64,000 bases of DNA from Bacillus sp. Cs-700 (GTDB lineage: Bacteria > Bacillota > Bacilli > Bacillales > Guptibacillaceae): positions 2,418,001 to 2,482,000 of the forward strand of contig NZ_CP041063.1 in NCBI RefSeq assembly GCF_011082085.1. Reading direction: 5' to 3'. The notes under the pieces were generated by a model, which ran no database searches, had not been told where the DNA came from, and saw only the letters and a program-made list of their open reading frames with translations. The position numbers and the translations under genes are program-made. Shown piece after piece: positions 28,833 to 37,886 of this stretch; position 1 is the stretch's first letter, and each line of letters opens with the position of its first letter.

Positions 28833-30941
28833 CTATTGGAGAACGGCTTTCTTTTGAACAATCGAGCGTTCTAAAATCTCAACGATATCAAGCGTTGCGA
28901 CTTCTTCTTCTACTTCTTTCGCTTTCGTCCCATCACTCATCATTGTTAAGCAATATGGACATGCGCTTCCGATAACGGATGGCTTCACACTAAGTGCTTG
29001 CTCGGTTCTCGTTACATTAATACGAGATCCTGTGTCTTCTTCTGTCCACATCAAACCGCCACCAGCGCCACAGCACATACCGTTTTCGCGGTTGCGGTCC
29101 ATCTCGATCACTTCAACGCCTGGAATACTGCGAAGAATTTCACGTGGTGGATCGTACACTTCGTTGTAACGGCCGAGGTAACAGGAATCATGATAGGTGA
29201 TTCTCTCGTTTACTTCGTGCTTCGGCTTCAGTTTTCCTTCTTTAATCCAGTCATATAATAATTCTGTATGGTGATAAACCTCTGCTTCAAGCCCAAACTC
29301 TGGATACTCATTTTTGAGAGAGTTATAAGCATGAGGGTCGATCGTCACGATTTTTGTAATGTTATGCTTCTGGAACGTTTCAATGTTTTTCTGTGCAAGG
29401 TCCTGGAATAAGAACTCGTTTCCAACACGTCTTGGCGTATCGCCAGAGTTCTTTTCTTTATTTCCAAGAATAGCGAATGAGATGCCTGCCTCGTTCATGA
29501 TTTTTGCAAAAGAAGCAGCAATCTTCTGGCTACGGTTATCATAAGATCCCATTGAGCCAACCCAGAAAAGATATTCGAATTCTTCGCCTGCTTTTTCTTT
29601 TTCTTTCACCGTTGGAACAACGATATCGTCACGTAGGTCACGCCAGTTCTCACGCTCTTTCCGGCTAATGCCCCACGGGTTGCCTTGACGTTCAATGTTT
29701 GTGATTGCTCGCTGAACGTCGCTATCCATCTTCCCTTCCATTAAGACAAGATGACGACGCATGTCGATAATCTTATCAACGTGCTCGTTTTCAACCGGAC
29801 ACTGATCTTCACAGTTACGGCACGTTGTACAAGCCCAAATTTCTTCTTCCGTTATGACGTTCCCAATTAAATCTCCACTTACAAGTCCTTCTGCTGCTGC
29901 AGCTGTTTCCTGCTGATCACGTGATTGATAAGCGATTTGATTTCCAGCTGTATTTGAGAAGGCATACGCCGGAACCCATGGCGTTCTTGATGTGACGGCA
30001 GCCCCTTTTTCCGTTAGATGATCACGAAGCTTAACGATTAAATCCATTGGAGAAAGAATTTTTCCTGTTGCGGTTGCTGGACACATATTTGTACAGCGTC
30101 CACATTCTACACAAGCGTACAGATCGACGAGCTGCTTTTGGTTAAAATCTTCAATTGTATTAACGCCGTATGTTTCTTGACTTTCATCTTCAAAGTTAAT
30201 GGATGAAAGCTGACCGACTTTGTGCGTGCGACCAAGAAAAACGTTCACTGGCCCAGCAATTAAGTGAGCATGTTTCGATTGCGGTACGTACACCATGAAC
30301 GTTAGTAGCACGAGCAGGTGGATCCACCAGAAAAAGAAGAATAGCGCAATCGCTGCTGTTTCATTGAGCCATGAGAACAGGAACGCAATTCCTGAAGCTA
30401 CTGGTGCGCTCCACGAGTAACCTGCATCATGCCAAATGATTTCCATACCGCCTGCAAATAGGACGGAAATCATAAGAAGACCGATAAATAAAAGGACAAG
30501 TCCTGCTTTAAAGCCTTTTTTCAATCGAGCAATGGCTTCAATATAGCGACGATAGAATGCCCATACTACCGCTGTTAAAATCATGAGCGTCACGAGCTCC
30601 TGGAAAAACGTAAACGCTGGATAAAGCGGTCCAAGAGGAAGGTGTGACCCCGGCGATAGACCTTTCACAATCATATCGATGGCACCAAATTGAACGAGAA
30701 GGAAACCGTAGAACATCATCACATGGATGGTTCCACTCTTCTTATCTTTTAGTAATTTCTTTTGCCCAAATACTTTAACTAGAATCGCTTCTAGTCGTTC
30801 TTTCATGGAATGATCAAATTCTGCTTTCTTTCCAAGCTTAATGTATTCATATCGCGTCTTGACAACATACCCAAACAAAAACAGTGCGTAAGCGGTTACA
30901 ATAATGAAAGCAATCCAGTTAGCGATCAATAAAACATCCAT
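28833..30941 (-). CDS. fadF: FadF/YwjF: membrane Fe-S oxidoreductase linked to acyl-CoA oxidation
   Basis: 702 residues from the ATG at 30941 (GGAGAGG site 9 nt upstream). The N-terminal third has about five or six membrane helices; then two ferredoxin-type clusters, CVECGRCTNMCPA (about 290) and CTTCRNCEDQCPV (about 380). A C-terminal CCG domain follows with CCGAGGGLMW (about 625) and an AAxx-CPYC segment. It resembles heterodisulfide-reductase D-like proteins and probably passes electrons from acyl-CoA dehydrogenase and ETF to menaquinone. The symbol follows B. subtilis, where the gene is in the FadR regulon next to acdA. Confidence 0.9.
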   Translation of the reverse strand: MDVLLIANWIAFIIVTAYALFLFGYVVKTRYEYIKLGKKAEFDHSMKERLEAILVKVFGQKKLLKDKKSGTIHVMMFYGFLLVQFGAIDMIVKGLSPGSHLPLGPLYPAFTFFQELVTLMILTAVVWAFYRRYIEAIARLKKGFKAGLVLLFIGLLMISVLFAGGMEIIWHDAGYSWSAPVASGIAFLFSWLNETAAIALFFFFWWIHLLVLLTFMVYVPQSKHAHLIAGPVNVFLGRTHKVGQLSSINFEDESQETYGVNTIEDFNQKQLVDLYACVECGRCTNMCPATATGKILSPMDLIVKLRDHLTEKGAAVTSRTPWVPAYAFSNTAGNQIAYQSRDQQETAAAAEGLVSGDLIGNVITEEEIWACTTCRNCEDQCPVENEHVDKIIDMRRHLVLMEGKMDSDVQRAITNIERQGNPWGISRKERENWRDLRDDIVVPTVKEKEKAGEEFEYLFWVGSMGSYDNRSQKIAASFAKIMNEAGISFAILGNKEKNSGDTPRRVGNEFLFQDLAQKNIETFQKHNITKIVTIDPHAYNSLKNEYPEFGLEAEVYHHTELLYDWIKEGKLKPKHEVNERITYHDSCYLGRYNEVYDPPREILRSIPGVEVIEMDRNRENGMCCGAGGGLMWTEEDTGSRINVTRTEQALSVKPSVIGSACPYCLTMMSDGTKAKEVEEEVATLDIVEILERSIVQKKAVLQ

Positions 30942-31043
30942 GTTGGCAAACCTCTCCTTTCGAGTCATTCCTTCTTAGCCGCTTCTAAGTTGCTTGAACG
31001 ATGGTGCTCCCCGAATGTCCAAACGAATTATGAAAACGCTTTT

Positions 31044-31072
31044 AAGTCAGAATGAAAGTAATTTTCTGACTT
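31044..31072. promoter_or_regulatory. Second dyad in the fadF-ywjE intergenic region
   Basis: A perfect 9-bp inverted repeat, AAGTCAGAA / TTCTGACTT, separated by 11 nt, lies between the FadR-like box and fadF. A cre-like TGAAAACGCTTTTA (31031-31044; one mismatch) abuts it. It could be another operator or a leader hairpin. Confidence 0.45.
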
Positions 31073-31092
31073 TAGTATAACACAAAAACAAA

Positions 31093-31110
31093 TGAATGAG
31101 CATTCAGTCA
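31093..31110. promoter_or_regulatory. FadR-type operator between fadF and ywjE
   Basis: TGAATGAGCATTCAGTCA fits the dyad TGAnTGAnnnnTCAnTCA exactly and closely resembles the B. subtilis FadR box. It lies 14 nt upstream of a TATACT -10 for fadF (31074-31079, minus strand), overlapping the -35 position. Binding would block transcription until long-chain acyl-CoA releases the repressor. Confidence 0.65.
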
Positions 31111-31182
31111 GAGAATTTTTTTTACTTTTTTCAAGTTTAGGACAAACTATGTCCATATCAGCAGTGGAAAGTGGTGAAACGC

Positions 31183-32361
31183 ATGAAATACTTTTTTTTC
31201 GTTCTCCTTGTTCTCGTATTATGGATCGTCATTGATCTTCACTTAGGAAGTAAAAAAAGAAAGCAGACTTCTTCTTCATGGATTGAAACGACCGGTAATG
31301 CCACTTTCATCGGGGATGGAGATGATTTTTTCCGACAGCTGCTTAGCGATATCGACAGCGCGAGCCAAGAAATCCAGATGATGTTTTACATTTTTCGTAA
31401 TGATGAAACAGGTCAAAAGGTGATTGATCACCTTTGTAAAAAAGCTGGTTCTGGCGTTCTCATTTACCTGCTTGTTGACTACGGAGGTAGTCATGGCTTA
31501 AAGAAATCCACCATTACCAAAATGCGCACATGCGGCATCCATTTTTCCTATTCTAGAAAAATTTCTTTTCCGAATCTCTTTACTTCTTTAAATGAACGCA
31601 ATCATCGTAAGATAACAGTTATTGACGGAAAGATTGGCTATATAGGTGGGTTTAATGTGGGCAACGAATATGCGGGCAAAGACCCTAAATTCGGCTATTG
31701 GCGCGACTACCATCTCAGGTTGACTGGTGAAGCTGTAAAAGGACTACAAGATCAATTTGTTCACGACTGGATGGAAAACCATTGCTCTCCAATTGAAGCT
31801 GTTTCAGCCGATTTGGAAAAAGGGGCTGAAACACTTACATTTCATATTACAAATGGAAGTGATATCGAAAAATCATTCGCTTCTTACATTGATAAAGCAA
31901 CAACGTCAATCAAAATTGGGACACCCTACTATATTCCAGGACAAACCGTCCAAACGAGTCTTTTGCGTGCATTAAAATGCGGCGTGTCTGTGCAAATCAT
32001 TTTACCAATGCGCGCTGATCATCCCCTCGTGAAAGAAGCATCTTATCCCTATCTCGTCGAACTGATCCAGGCTGGTTGTGAAGTGTATCAATATATGAAC
32101 GGGTTTTACCACGCCAAAGTGATGGTTATTGATGATACGTTTTGCGATATCGGCACAGCGAATTTTGATCAGCGAAGTTTTCATATTAACGGCGAGATCA
32201 ATTGCCTTTTACACTCTTCTAATTTTGTTTCGGAAATTAAAGAAGTTATTAAAAAGGATCTGCTTCAGTCAGAGCGCCTCGATTTGACGCGTCTTCAAGA
32301 TCGAACGTTTGGGAACCGCATGCTTGCTCCAATCGCACGCCTTTTTAGTCCGTTTCTTTAA
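31183..32361 (+). CDS. ywjE: Phospholipase D-family cardiolipin synthase-like protein YwjE
   Basis: 392 residues from the ATG at 31183; GTG codons at 31171 and 31174 are alternatives. One N-terminal membrane helix (about 1-20), then two PLD domains with HKD motifs NHRKITVIDGKIGYIGGFNVG (about 145; His-Lys-Asp present) and FYHAKVMVIDDTFCDIGTANFDQRS (about 310). It probably condenses two phosphatidylglycerols to cardiolipin. Normal cardiolipin synthases often have two N-terminal helices; this one has one, like YwjE. Divergent from fadF, as in B. subtilis. Confidence 0.87.
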   Translation: MKYFFFVLLVLVLWIVIDLHLGSKKRKQTSSSWIETTGNATFIGDGDDFFRQLLSDIDSASQEIQMMFYIFRNDETGQKVIDHLCKKAGSGVLIYLLVDYGGSHGLKKSTITKMRTCGIHFSYSRKISFPNLFTSLNERNHRKITVIDGKIGYIGGFNVGNEYAGKDPKFGYWRDYHLRLTGEAVKGLQDQFVHDWMENHCSPIEAVSADLEKGAETLTFHITNGSDIEKSFASYIDKATTSIKIGTPYYIPGQTVQTSLLRALKCGVSVQIILPMRADHPLVKEASYPYLVELIQAGCEVYQYMNGFYHAKVMVIDDTFCDIGTANFDQRSFHINGEINCLLHSSNFVSEIKEVIKKDLLQSERLDLTRLQDRTFGNRMLAPIARLFSPFL

Positions 32362-32365
32362 GTTT

Positions 32366-32593
32366 GGCTCTTTTCGTAGATATTGTTGTTTTTAGATAAG
32401 TGGTTAATTTCCGCTACAGGATGCTCGCTTTCCGCGGGGCGGGCGGTGAGCCTCCTCGTCGCTTTTTACGGGGTCTCACCTGTCCCGCTAGTCCCGCAGG
32501 AGTCGAGCATCCTTCCGCTACAATTAGCGAAGTGTGGTGTTTTATTCAATATCAATAATTGATTGAAAAGCAACAACTTATTAGAAAAGAGCC
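32366..32593. repeat. Dispersed structured repeat, family A, full copy
   Basis: 228 nt bounded by the perfect 10-bp inverted ends GGCTCTTTTC and GAAAAGAGCC. Nested inside are TTGTTG/CAACAA, GGATGCTCG/CGAGCATCC and GGTGAG/CTCACC pairs around a GC-rich core. It fills most of the 317-nt gap between ywjE and uvsE. A shorter copy is at 16359-16520. No open reading frame of note, so it looks like a non-autonomous element. Confidence 0.85.
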
Positions 32594-32631
32594 TTAAGCT
32601 TAAATGTGCTACATTCCGTTTTAACTTAAGG
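32592..32631. repeat. Hairpin upstream of uvsE
   Basis: CCTTAAG (32592-32598) and CTTAAGG (32625-32631), extended inward by TTAAA/TTTAA pairing. It overlaps the last 2 nt of the repeat element and ends 47 nt before uvsE. May be a leader hairpin or operator. Confidence 0.5.
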
Positions 32632-32678
32632 TCAAAGGGAATGAAACGATCAGACCTTTTAAGAAAGGAGTTGACCTC

Positions 32679-33638
32679 ATGATGCAACTTCGATTCGGCT
32701 ATGTATCGAACGCTCTCGCATTATATGAAGCTTCCCCCGCGAGAACGATGACATTTGCGACGTGGTCAAAGTTATCGAAAGAAGAGCGCGAAGCCAAACT
32801 GCACAATCTTACAGAGACCAATTTAAAGAGTACACTTCGAGCACTTCATTACAACATTGCGCATGAGATTGATATGTATCGCATGTCTTCATCCATCGTG
32901 CCGCTTGCAACGCATCCCGAAGCAACCTGGGATTATATCACGCCTTTTCGAGAACTGTTTCAAGAAATCGGAAATCTAGTTAAGAAGCACAAGCTTCGCG
33001 TAAGCTTCCACCCAAATCAATTCACGCTTTTTACAAGTCCCAAATCACACGTAACAGAAAATGCCATTGGCGATCTGAATTATCATGTCGCCATGTTAGA
33101 GGCAATGGGTCTTGACACACGTTCGATCGTCAATATTCATATTGGTGGCGCTTATGGAGATAAAGAGGAAACATTGAAACGGTTTTATAAAAACTTCAAT
33201 AAAATACCAGCTGCCGTCCGCTCCCACGTAACCCTTGAAAATGACGACAAAACCTATACTGCAAAAGAAACACTAGAAGCATGTGAGCAAACCGGCGTGC
33301 CGTTTATTTTCGATTACCATCATCATATGGCGAATCCAGGCGATGGCTTGCCTGATCGATTCTTCGAGCGAGTGTATAAGACATGGGAATCGCACGGTAT
33401 TCGACCAAAATTCCACCTCTCTTCCCCAAAATCAACGAGTGCGTATCGCAGTCATGCTGATTATGTGGACAGCGAGTTTGCGATTCCGTTTCTTAACATG
33501 TTGAAAGAGCACGGAGAAGATGCAGACATTATGATTGAAGCAAAGAAAAAAGATCTCGCAGCGCTTCAGCTTGTCGAAGATCTTTCAGCCGTTCGCGGTG
33601 TAAAGCGACTTAACGGCGGTTCAATTCAATGGAAGTAG
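32679..33638 (+). CDS. uvsE: UV DNA damage endonuclease
   Basis: 319 residues, the length of the UvdE/UvsE TIM-barrel enzymes. It nicks DNA 5' to UV photoproducts using a metal cluster. Seen: start MMQLRFGYVSNALALYEASPART, NIAHEIDMYRMSSSIVPLATHP, VSFHPNQFTLFTSP, NIHIGGAYGDKEET, LENDDKTYTAKETLE, FDYHHHMANPG, and a late LSSPKS..HADYV segment; the His, Asp and Glu residues of the metal site are present. GGAG is 8 nt before the ATG. B. subtilis ywjD is its orthologue and lies beside ywjE. Its 3' end overlaps the convergent hydrolase by 29 nt. Confidence 0.96.
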   Translation: MMQLRFGYVSNALALYEASPARTMTFATWSKLSKEEREAKLHNLTETNLKSTLRALHYNIAHEIDMYRMSSSIVPLATHPEATWDYITPFRELFQEIGNLVKKHKLRVSFHPNQFTLFTSPKSHVTENAIGDLNYHVAMLEAMGLDTRSIVNIHIGGAYGDKEETLKRFYKNFNKIPAAVRSHVTLENDDKTYTAKETLEACEQTGVPFIFDYHHHMANPGDGLPDRFFERVYKTWESHGIRPKFHLSSPKSTSAYRSHADYVDSEFAIPFLNMLKEHGEDADIMIEAKKKDLAALQLVEDLSAVRGVKRLNGGSIQWK

Positions 33639-34383
33639 CAAACTGATAAATAATCTGATTTAGCTCTCTCCATGATTTTGTTGGTAGCTCATGATACGCA
33701 TTCGAGACGCACACAAGCTTACAGTGCGGTACATATTTTTGATACTTTTTTTGATAATGATGAAAGTAAAAGGCGCGCTCTCCCGTTACGTGCATAAACG
33801 GTATATGGAGCGCGCTTAGTTTGTTTGTGCACACATAGCGACGTCCTTTTTCGTAAAAGTTCTCAAGCAGGTATGGATTCGTGCTAACGATGTACGAACG
33901 TAACATTTTAAACTCTGCCTCGCTTCTCGCATGTCCTTTCGCAAGAATCCAAGAAAGCACCTTCATCTTATGGACAAGCGCCTTCCCCGCTCGAAATTCA
34001 GCTTGGAGGAATGGATCGATCACCTCAGAAAACCCACCACATAAAAGTAGTCCGGCTACTTTTTCTTGATGCTGAATAGCAAACTCCTGAGCGACACTTC
34101 CTCCGCTGGAATACCCGATGAGCACTGCTTCTTTTATGCTGAGTGCCTTCATTAGAAGGTTTAAATCATTTGCTAACAGAGCAATTGAAAATTCCTTTGA
34201 ACCTAATCCGCTTCTCCCGTGTCCTCGCATATCGAAAACAATGATGCGAAAATGCTCCGCAAGCTTTCGCTGTTCATGAAACACAACATGTCCCATCCCC
34301 GGTGGGTGAAGAAAAATTAGCGGCAGCCCGCTCCCTTTCTCTTCATAAAACAAGTCAATATCGTCTACCTTTACATACGCCAA
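33610..34383 (-). CDS. Alpha/beta-fold hydrolase
   Basis: 257 residues with the standard fold: LIFLHPPGMGH (oxyanion loop), FRIIVFDMRGHGRSG, the nucleophile elbow LIGYSSGGSVAQEFA (Ser about 93), and the terminal histidine in NAYHELP (about 236). The lid region (about 125-190) is helical. Substrate cannot be told. The start is a TTG after GAGG. It follows a XapX-like gene by 18 nt, forming a small operon, and its end overlaps uvsE by 29 nt on the opposite strand. Confidence 0.85.
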   Translation of the reverse strand: MAYVKVDDIDLFYEEKGSGLPLIFLHPPGMGHVVFHEQRKLAEHFRIIVFDMRGHGRSGLGSKEFSIALLANDLNLLMKALSIKEAVLIGYSSGGSVAQEFAIQHQEKVAGLLLCGGFSEVIDPFLQAEFRAGKALVHKMKVLSWILAKGHARSEAEFKMLRSYIVSTNPYLLENFYEKGRRYVCTNKLSALHIPFMHVTGERAFYFHHYQKKYQKYVPHCKLVCVSNAYHELPTKSWRELNQIIYQFATSIELNRR

Positions 34384-34401
34384 ACCGTTAACCTCATTTC
34401 C

Positions 34402-34572
34402 TTATAATGAAAAAAATCCGATCATCCACTCGTACGCTTTAAATCCAAGGTAAATGCCAACAATACCAGCAATTCCTGCAAAAGCAGGCGGAGCTGGAAT
34501 CGGAAGTTTTAAGAAAGCAAAAATAAGACCTACTAAAAATCCCGTTAATGTTGCGATTAGTACCGTCTTCAT
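34402..34572 (-). CDS. XapX/DUF1427-like small membrane protein
   Basis: 56 residues. The ATG has a GAGGTGAT ribosome site. Two hydrophobic segments flank a proline-rich turn (LKLPIPAPPAFAG), followed by GIVGIYLGFKAYEW. This is the XapX-domain pattern of small membrane proteins, often found near sugar, xanthosine or hydrolase genes. Function unknown. Probably cotranscribed with the hydrolase 18 nt downstream. Confidence 0.75.
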   Translation of the reverse strand: MKTVLIATLTGFLVGLIFAFLKLPIPAPPAFAGIAGIVGIYLGFKAYEWMIGFFSL

Positions 34573-34654
34573 CCGATCACCTCTTCTTTAAAGTATGACC
34601 GAATGAATGATTCATTATAAAAAATGATTGCAACGTCATCATGATTAAGAAAAA

Positions 34655-34682
34655 AAGTCCTGTCGCAAAAGCAACAGGACTT
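34655..34682 (-). terminator. argS terminator
   Basis: AAGTCCTGT / ACAGGACTT stem of 9 bp with a 10-nt loop, followed by seven Ts on the minus strand. Confidence 0.88.
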
Positions 34683-34687
34683 GGATA

Positions 34688-36349
34688 TTACATTTTTTCT
34701 GGAGCTGTGACGCCGATGATTTCAAGCGTGTTTTGAATCGTTTGACGAACGGCCTGCATCAGCTTAAAGCGTGCTGCGCTTTTCGCAAGATCTTCTGAAT
34801 CCAGCACGCGCTCCGCATTATAGAAGCTGTGAAGCGCCTGTGCAAGCTCAAATGCATAGTTTGTGATCCGGTGCGTCATGCGTTTCTCCGCTGCTTCTGC
34901 AATTGCCTCAGGAAGTTCACCGAGCTTTTTAAGAAGGTCCATTTCTTTCTCAGATGTAATGAGAGAAAGATCTGCGTCTTCTGTTAAGCCCATTTCTTCG
35001 CCTTGACGCAGAATGCTACAAACGCGAGCATGCGCATACTGCACGTAGTACACAGGGTTTTCGTTCGAACGAGATACAGCAAGATCCATATCAAAATCAA
35101 GATGTGAATCCGAGCTTCTCATGGAGAAGAAATAGCGCATCGCATCGATGCCCACTTCATCCATTAATTCACGAAGGGTAACGGCTTTCCCTGTTCGTTT
35201 ACTCATCTTCATTTTCTCGCCGTCTTTAAAGAGATTCACCATCTGAATGATTTCCACTTCAAGCTGCTCACGCTTGTAGCCAAGCGCTTCAATGGCTGCT
35301 TTCATTCTTGGAATGTAACCGTGATGGTCTGCTCCCCAGATATTGATCAACTTATCAAAACCGCGAGATAGCTTATCCTGGTGGTAAGCGATATCCGGCG
35401 TTAAGTACGTATAAGATCCGTCACCTTTAATCAAAACGCGATCTTTGTCGTCGCCGTAAGTGGTTGAACGGAACCAAGTTGCACCGTCCTGCTCAAACGT
35501 TTCACCGCGCTCTTTTAACTTCGCAAGAACGTTATCGATCTTGTTTGATTGATAAAGAGATGTTTCAGAGAACCAGACATCAAATTCAACGCCAAATTCC
35601 TTCAAATCTTTTTTAAGCTTTTCAAGCTCGCGCTCAAGGCCATATTCACGGAAATAAGCATAGCGCTCTTTGTCATTAAGTTGAAGGAGACGATCGCCTT
35701 CTTTCTCAACAAGATCTTTCCCGAACTGCACGATATCCTGTCCTTGATAACCATCTTCAGGCATGTCTTTTTCTTTTCCAAGTGCCTGCATGTAGCGCGC
35801 TTCAAGTGATACAGTAAGATTATGAATCTGGTTTCCAGCGTCATTGATGTAATATTCACGTGATACATCATAACCAGCACGGTCTAGTACGTTACATAGC
35901 GTATCGCCTACTGCTGCTCCTCGCGCGTGACCTAGATGCAAACTTCCAGTCGGATTGGCTGAAACGAACTCAACCTGGATTTTTTCATTTTTGTCAGCTG
36001 AACGACCGTAGTTATTTCCTTTATCAAGAATCGTTGGGATGAGCTCTGTTAAATAAGCTGTATCCATGAAAAAGTTAATAAATCCTGGACCCGCAATATC
36101 AATTTGTTTAATGCCTGCTTTTGTCATATCAAGATTCGCTTTTAGATCTTCTGCAATGGCACGAGGTGCTTTCTTTGCAATACGAGCAAGCTGCATCGCC
36201 ATGTTCGTTGCATAATCACCGTGCGCTTTATCTTTCGGTGATTCCAGAATTACTTCAGGCATTTCACTTTCTGATGCAAGGTTCGCTTTGATGACGGCCT
36301 GCTTAATCTCTTCTTTTAACTGCTCTTTCTTTTGTTCCACACTGTTCAT
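34688..36349 (-). CDS. argS: Arginyl-tRNA synthetase
   Basis: 553 residues, class I synthetase. N-terminal Arg-S additional domain (about 1-110), HIGH signature as [14 protein letters not shown] (about 135), [16 protein letters not shown] near 365, and the helical anticodon domain from about 440 with [15 protein letters not shown]. It charges tRNA-Arg. Its ATG overlaps the end of ywiB by 4 nt (ATGA), so the two are coupled as in B. subtilis. Confidence 0.98.
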   Translation of the reverse strand: MNSVEQKKEQLKEEIKQAVIKANLASESEMPEVILESPKDKAHGDYATNMAMQLARIAKKAPRAIAEDLKANLDMTKAGIKQIDIAGPGFINFFMDTAYLTELIPTILDKGNNYGRSADKNEKIQVEFVSANPTGSLHLGHARGAAVGDTLCNVLDRAGYDVSREYYINDAGNQIHNLTVSLEARYMQALGKEKDMPEDGYQGQDIVQFGKDLVEKEGDRLLQLNDKERYAYFREYGLERELEKLKKDLKEFGVEFDVWFSETSLYQSNKIDNVLAKLKERGETFEQDGATWFRSTTYGDDKDRVLIKGDGSYTYLTPDIAYHQDKLSRGFDKLINIWGADHHGYIPRMKAAIEALGYKREQLEVEIIQMVNLFKDGEKMKMSKRTGKAVTLRELMDEVGIDAMRYFFSMRSSDSHLDFDMDLAVSRSNENPVYYVQYAHARVCSILRQGEEMGLTEDADLSLITSEKEMDLLKKLGELPEAIAEAAEKRMTHRITNYAFELAQALHSFYNAERVLDSEDLAKSAARFKLMQAVRQTIQNTLEIIGVTAPEKM

Positions 36350-36777
36350 TGACTTGCTCCTTTCCAGCTTAGCGACAGCTCATGTCGCTGCGTTTCATCT
36401 TCTTCAAGGTAAAGCAAATACCGTAGCGTTAAACGACCCTTCACCTTCTCCTTGTCCACCAGCTGCTCAATACGTTCTGTTCGAATTTGCATCGGCATCG
36501 CTCCGAACGGCGTTTTATAAAGAGATTCTGACACTTGTCCTGGCGCAAACTGCTGACGCATGGAAAGTGCTCCTCTTCGAATCACGGTCACTTGTTCTTG
36601 ATCTATTTTCACCGTTGTTGAAACCTTCCCAATCTCCAGGCTTTCTTCATAACGCAAATAAAGCGCTTCGCCTTTCTCAACAAGGTTTCCCTGAACGGAA
36701 TAATTTGTAGACTCTTTCTCTTTCCCTGACTGTATCCGGGAATCAATCGTTATTTCAATCGGATGATCACTCATCAC
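36346..36777 (-). CDS. ywiB: YwiB, DUF1934 calycin-like beta-barrel protein
   Basis: 143 residues, mostly beta strands alternating with charged turns, matching the DUF1934 calycin-like barrel: [52 protein letters not shown], and the late [24 protein letters not shown]. Function not established. Overlaps argS by 4 nt, and this tight pairing is kept in Bacillaceae. Confidence 0.85.
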   Translation of the reverse strand: MMSDHPIEITIDSRIQSGKEKESTNYSVQGNLVEKGEALYLRYEESLEIGKVSTTVKIDQEQVTVIRRGALSMRQQFAPGQVSESLYKTPFGAMPMQIRTERIEQLVDKEKVKGRLTLRYLLYLEEDETQRHELSLSWKGASQ

Positions 36778-36837
36778 TTCACGTCCTCACTAAAGCATTA
36801 ACTTTCTTATTATAAGAAAAGCGCAGGGGCCTTGTCC

Positions 36838-36915
36838 ACCCCCGACAAGCTTAAGGCCTATCTCAATGTGACGCTTTTTGTCACAATGAGAGGGGACTTA
36901 AGACCTCGAGGGGGT
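36838..36915. repeat. Nested cruciform-like repeat between speB and ywiB
   Basis: Three nested arms share one axis: ACCCCC (36838-36843) with GGGGGT (36910-36915), CTTAAG (36850-36855) with CTTAAG (36897-36902), and TCTCAATGTGAC (36861-36872) with GTCACAATGAGA (36880-36891; one mismatch) around a 7-nt loop. No gene in the gap 36778-37001. Likely a mobile or structured intergenic repeat. Confidence 0.75.
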
Positions 36916-36970
36916 AGGCTTTGGAATAACCGCCACTAAAAGTTCTTCCATTCTTTCCAATAAGAAAAGA

Positions 36971-36991
36971 CTGTATTCAAATAGAATACAG
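36971..36991 (-). terminator. speB terminator
   Basis: CTGTATTC / GAATACAG with a 5-nt loop, followed by T-rich sequence on the minus strand, right after the speB stop. Confidence 0.8.
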
Positions 36992-37001
36992 CCTCTACGC
37001 T

Positions 37002-37886
37002 TTATTTCTTATGTGTCCAGCCAAGCAACATTTCACGGATAAATTTACTAGCCGCAATTGGCGTTTGTTCAGATGGATCGTATGCTGGAGCCACTTCAAC
37101 AAGATCGGCTCCGACCACGTTAATGTCCGAACCTGCAATCGCCGCGATCGCTTCAAGTAATTCTTTGGACGTAATGCCCCCTGCTTCAGCGGTGCCTGTT
37201 CCAGGCGCATGAGCAGGGTCAAGCACATCAATATCAATCGTAACGTAGACGTTGCGTCCTTTTAACGTTGGAAGCACCTTTTTCAAAGGCTCCGCAACGT
37301 CGAACTTATGCATGTGCATGCCTGACTCTTTCGCAAATTGAAACTCTTCACGCATGCCAGAGCGAATTCCGAACGAGTACACGTTCTCTGCACCAATCAA
37401 CCCACAAATTTTACGAACAGGTGTGGAATGAGAAAGCGGTTCGCCTTCGTACTCCTCACGCAAATCGGCATGGGCGTCAATGTGAATCAACGCAAGATCA
37501 TCGTACTTCTTATGAAATGCTTTAAGGATTGGCCATGTCACAAGGTGCTCGCCACCCATACCAAGTGGAAACTTTCCAGCTTCAAGCAACGAATCAATGT
37601 ATTCTTCAATCATATCGATGCTTCGCTGTGGATTTCCGAATGGAAGTGGAATATCACCTGCATCAAAGTACCGAATTTCTTCAAGATGACGATCGGCATA
37701 AGGACTATATTCTTCAAGACCGAGAGAAGCCTCGCGAATGCGCCCTGGCCCAAAGCGAGAACCCGGGCGGAAGCTAACCGTCCAGTCCATCGGCATACCG
37801 TAGATCACAACGTTACTTTCATCAAAAGACGGATTGCTTAGGATAAAAACGTTACCTGAATAAGCTTCATCAAACTTCATACTCAT
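37002..37886 (-). CDS. speB: Agmatinase
   Basis: 294 residues of the ureohydrolase family, cleaving agmatine to putrescine and urea. Manganese-site motifs are intact: [10 protein letters not shown] (about 110), [14 protein letters not shown] (about 137), and [22 protein letters not shown] (about 220). Its ATG overlaps the speE stop (ATGA). Paired with spermidine synthase, as in B. subtilis. Confidence 0.97.
   Translation of the reverse strand: MSMKFDEAYSGNVFILSNPSFDESNVVIYGMPMDWTVSFRPGSRFGPGRIREASLGLEEYSPYADRHLEEIRYFDAGDIPLPFGNPQRSIDMIEEYIDSLLEAGKFPLGMGGEHLVTWPILKAFHKKYDDLALIHIDAHADLREEYEGEPLSHSTPVRKICGLIGAENVYSFGIRSGMREEFQFAKESGMHMHKFDVAEPLKKVLPTLKGRNVYVTIDIDVLDPAHAPGTGTAEAGGITSKELLEAIAAIAGSDINVVGADLVEVAPAYDPSEQTPIAASKFIREMLLGWTHKK

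Noticed and set aside
32466-32687. 73-codon minus-strand frame upstream of uvsE
   Set aside because: It lies almost wholly within the family A structured repeat and runs into uvsE; no coding features.
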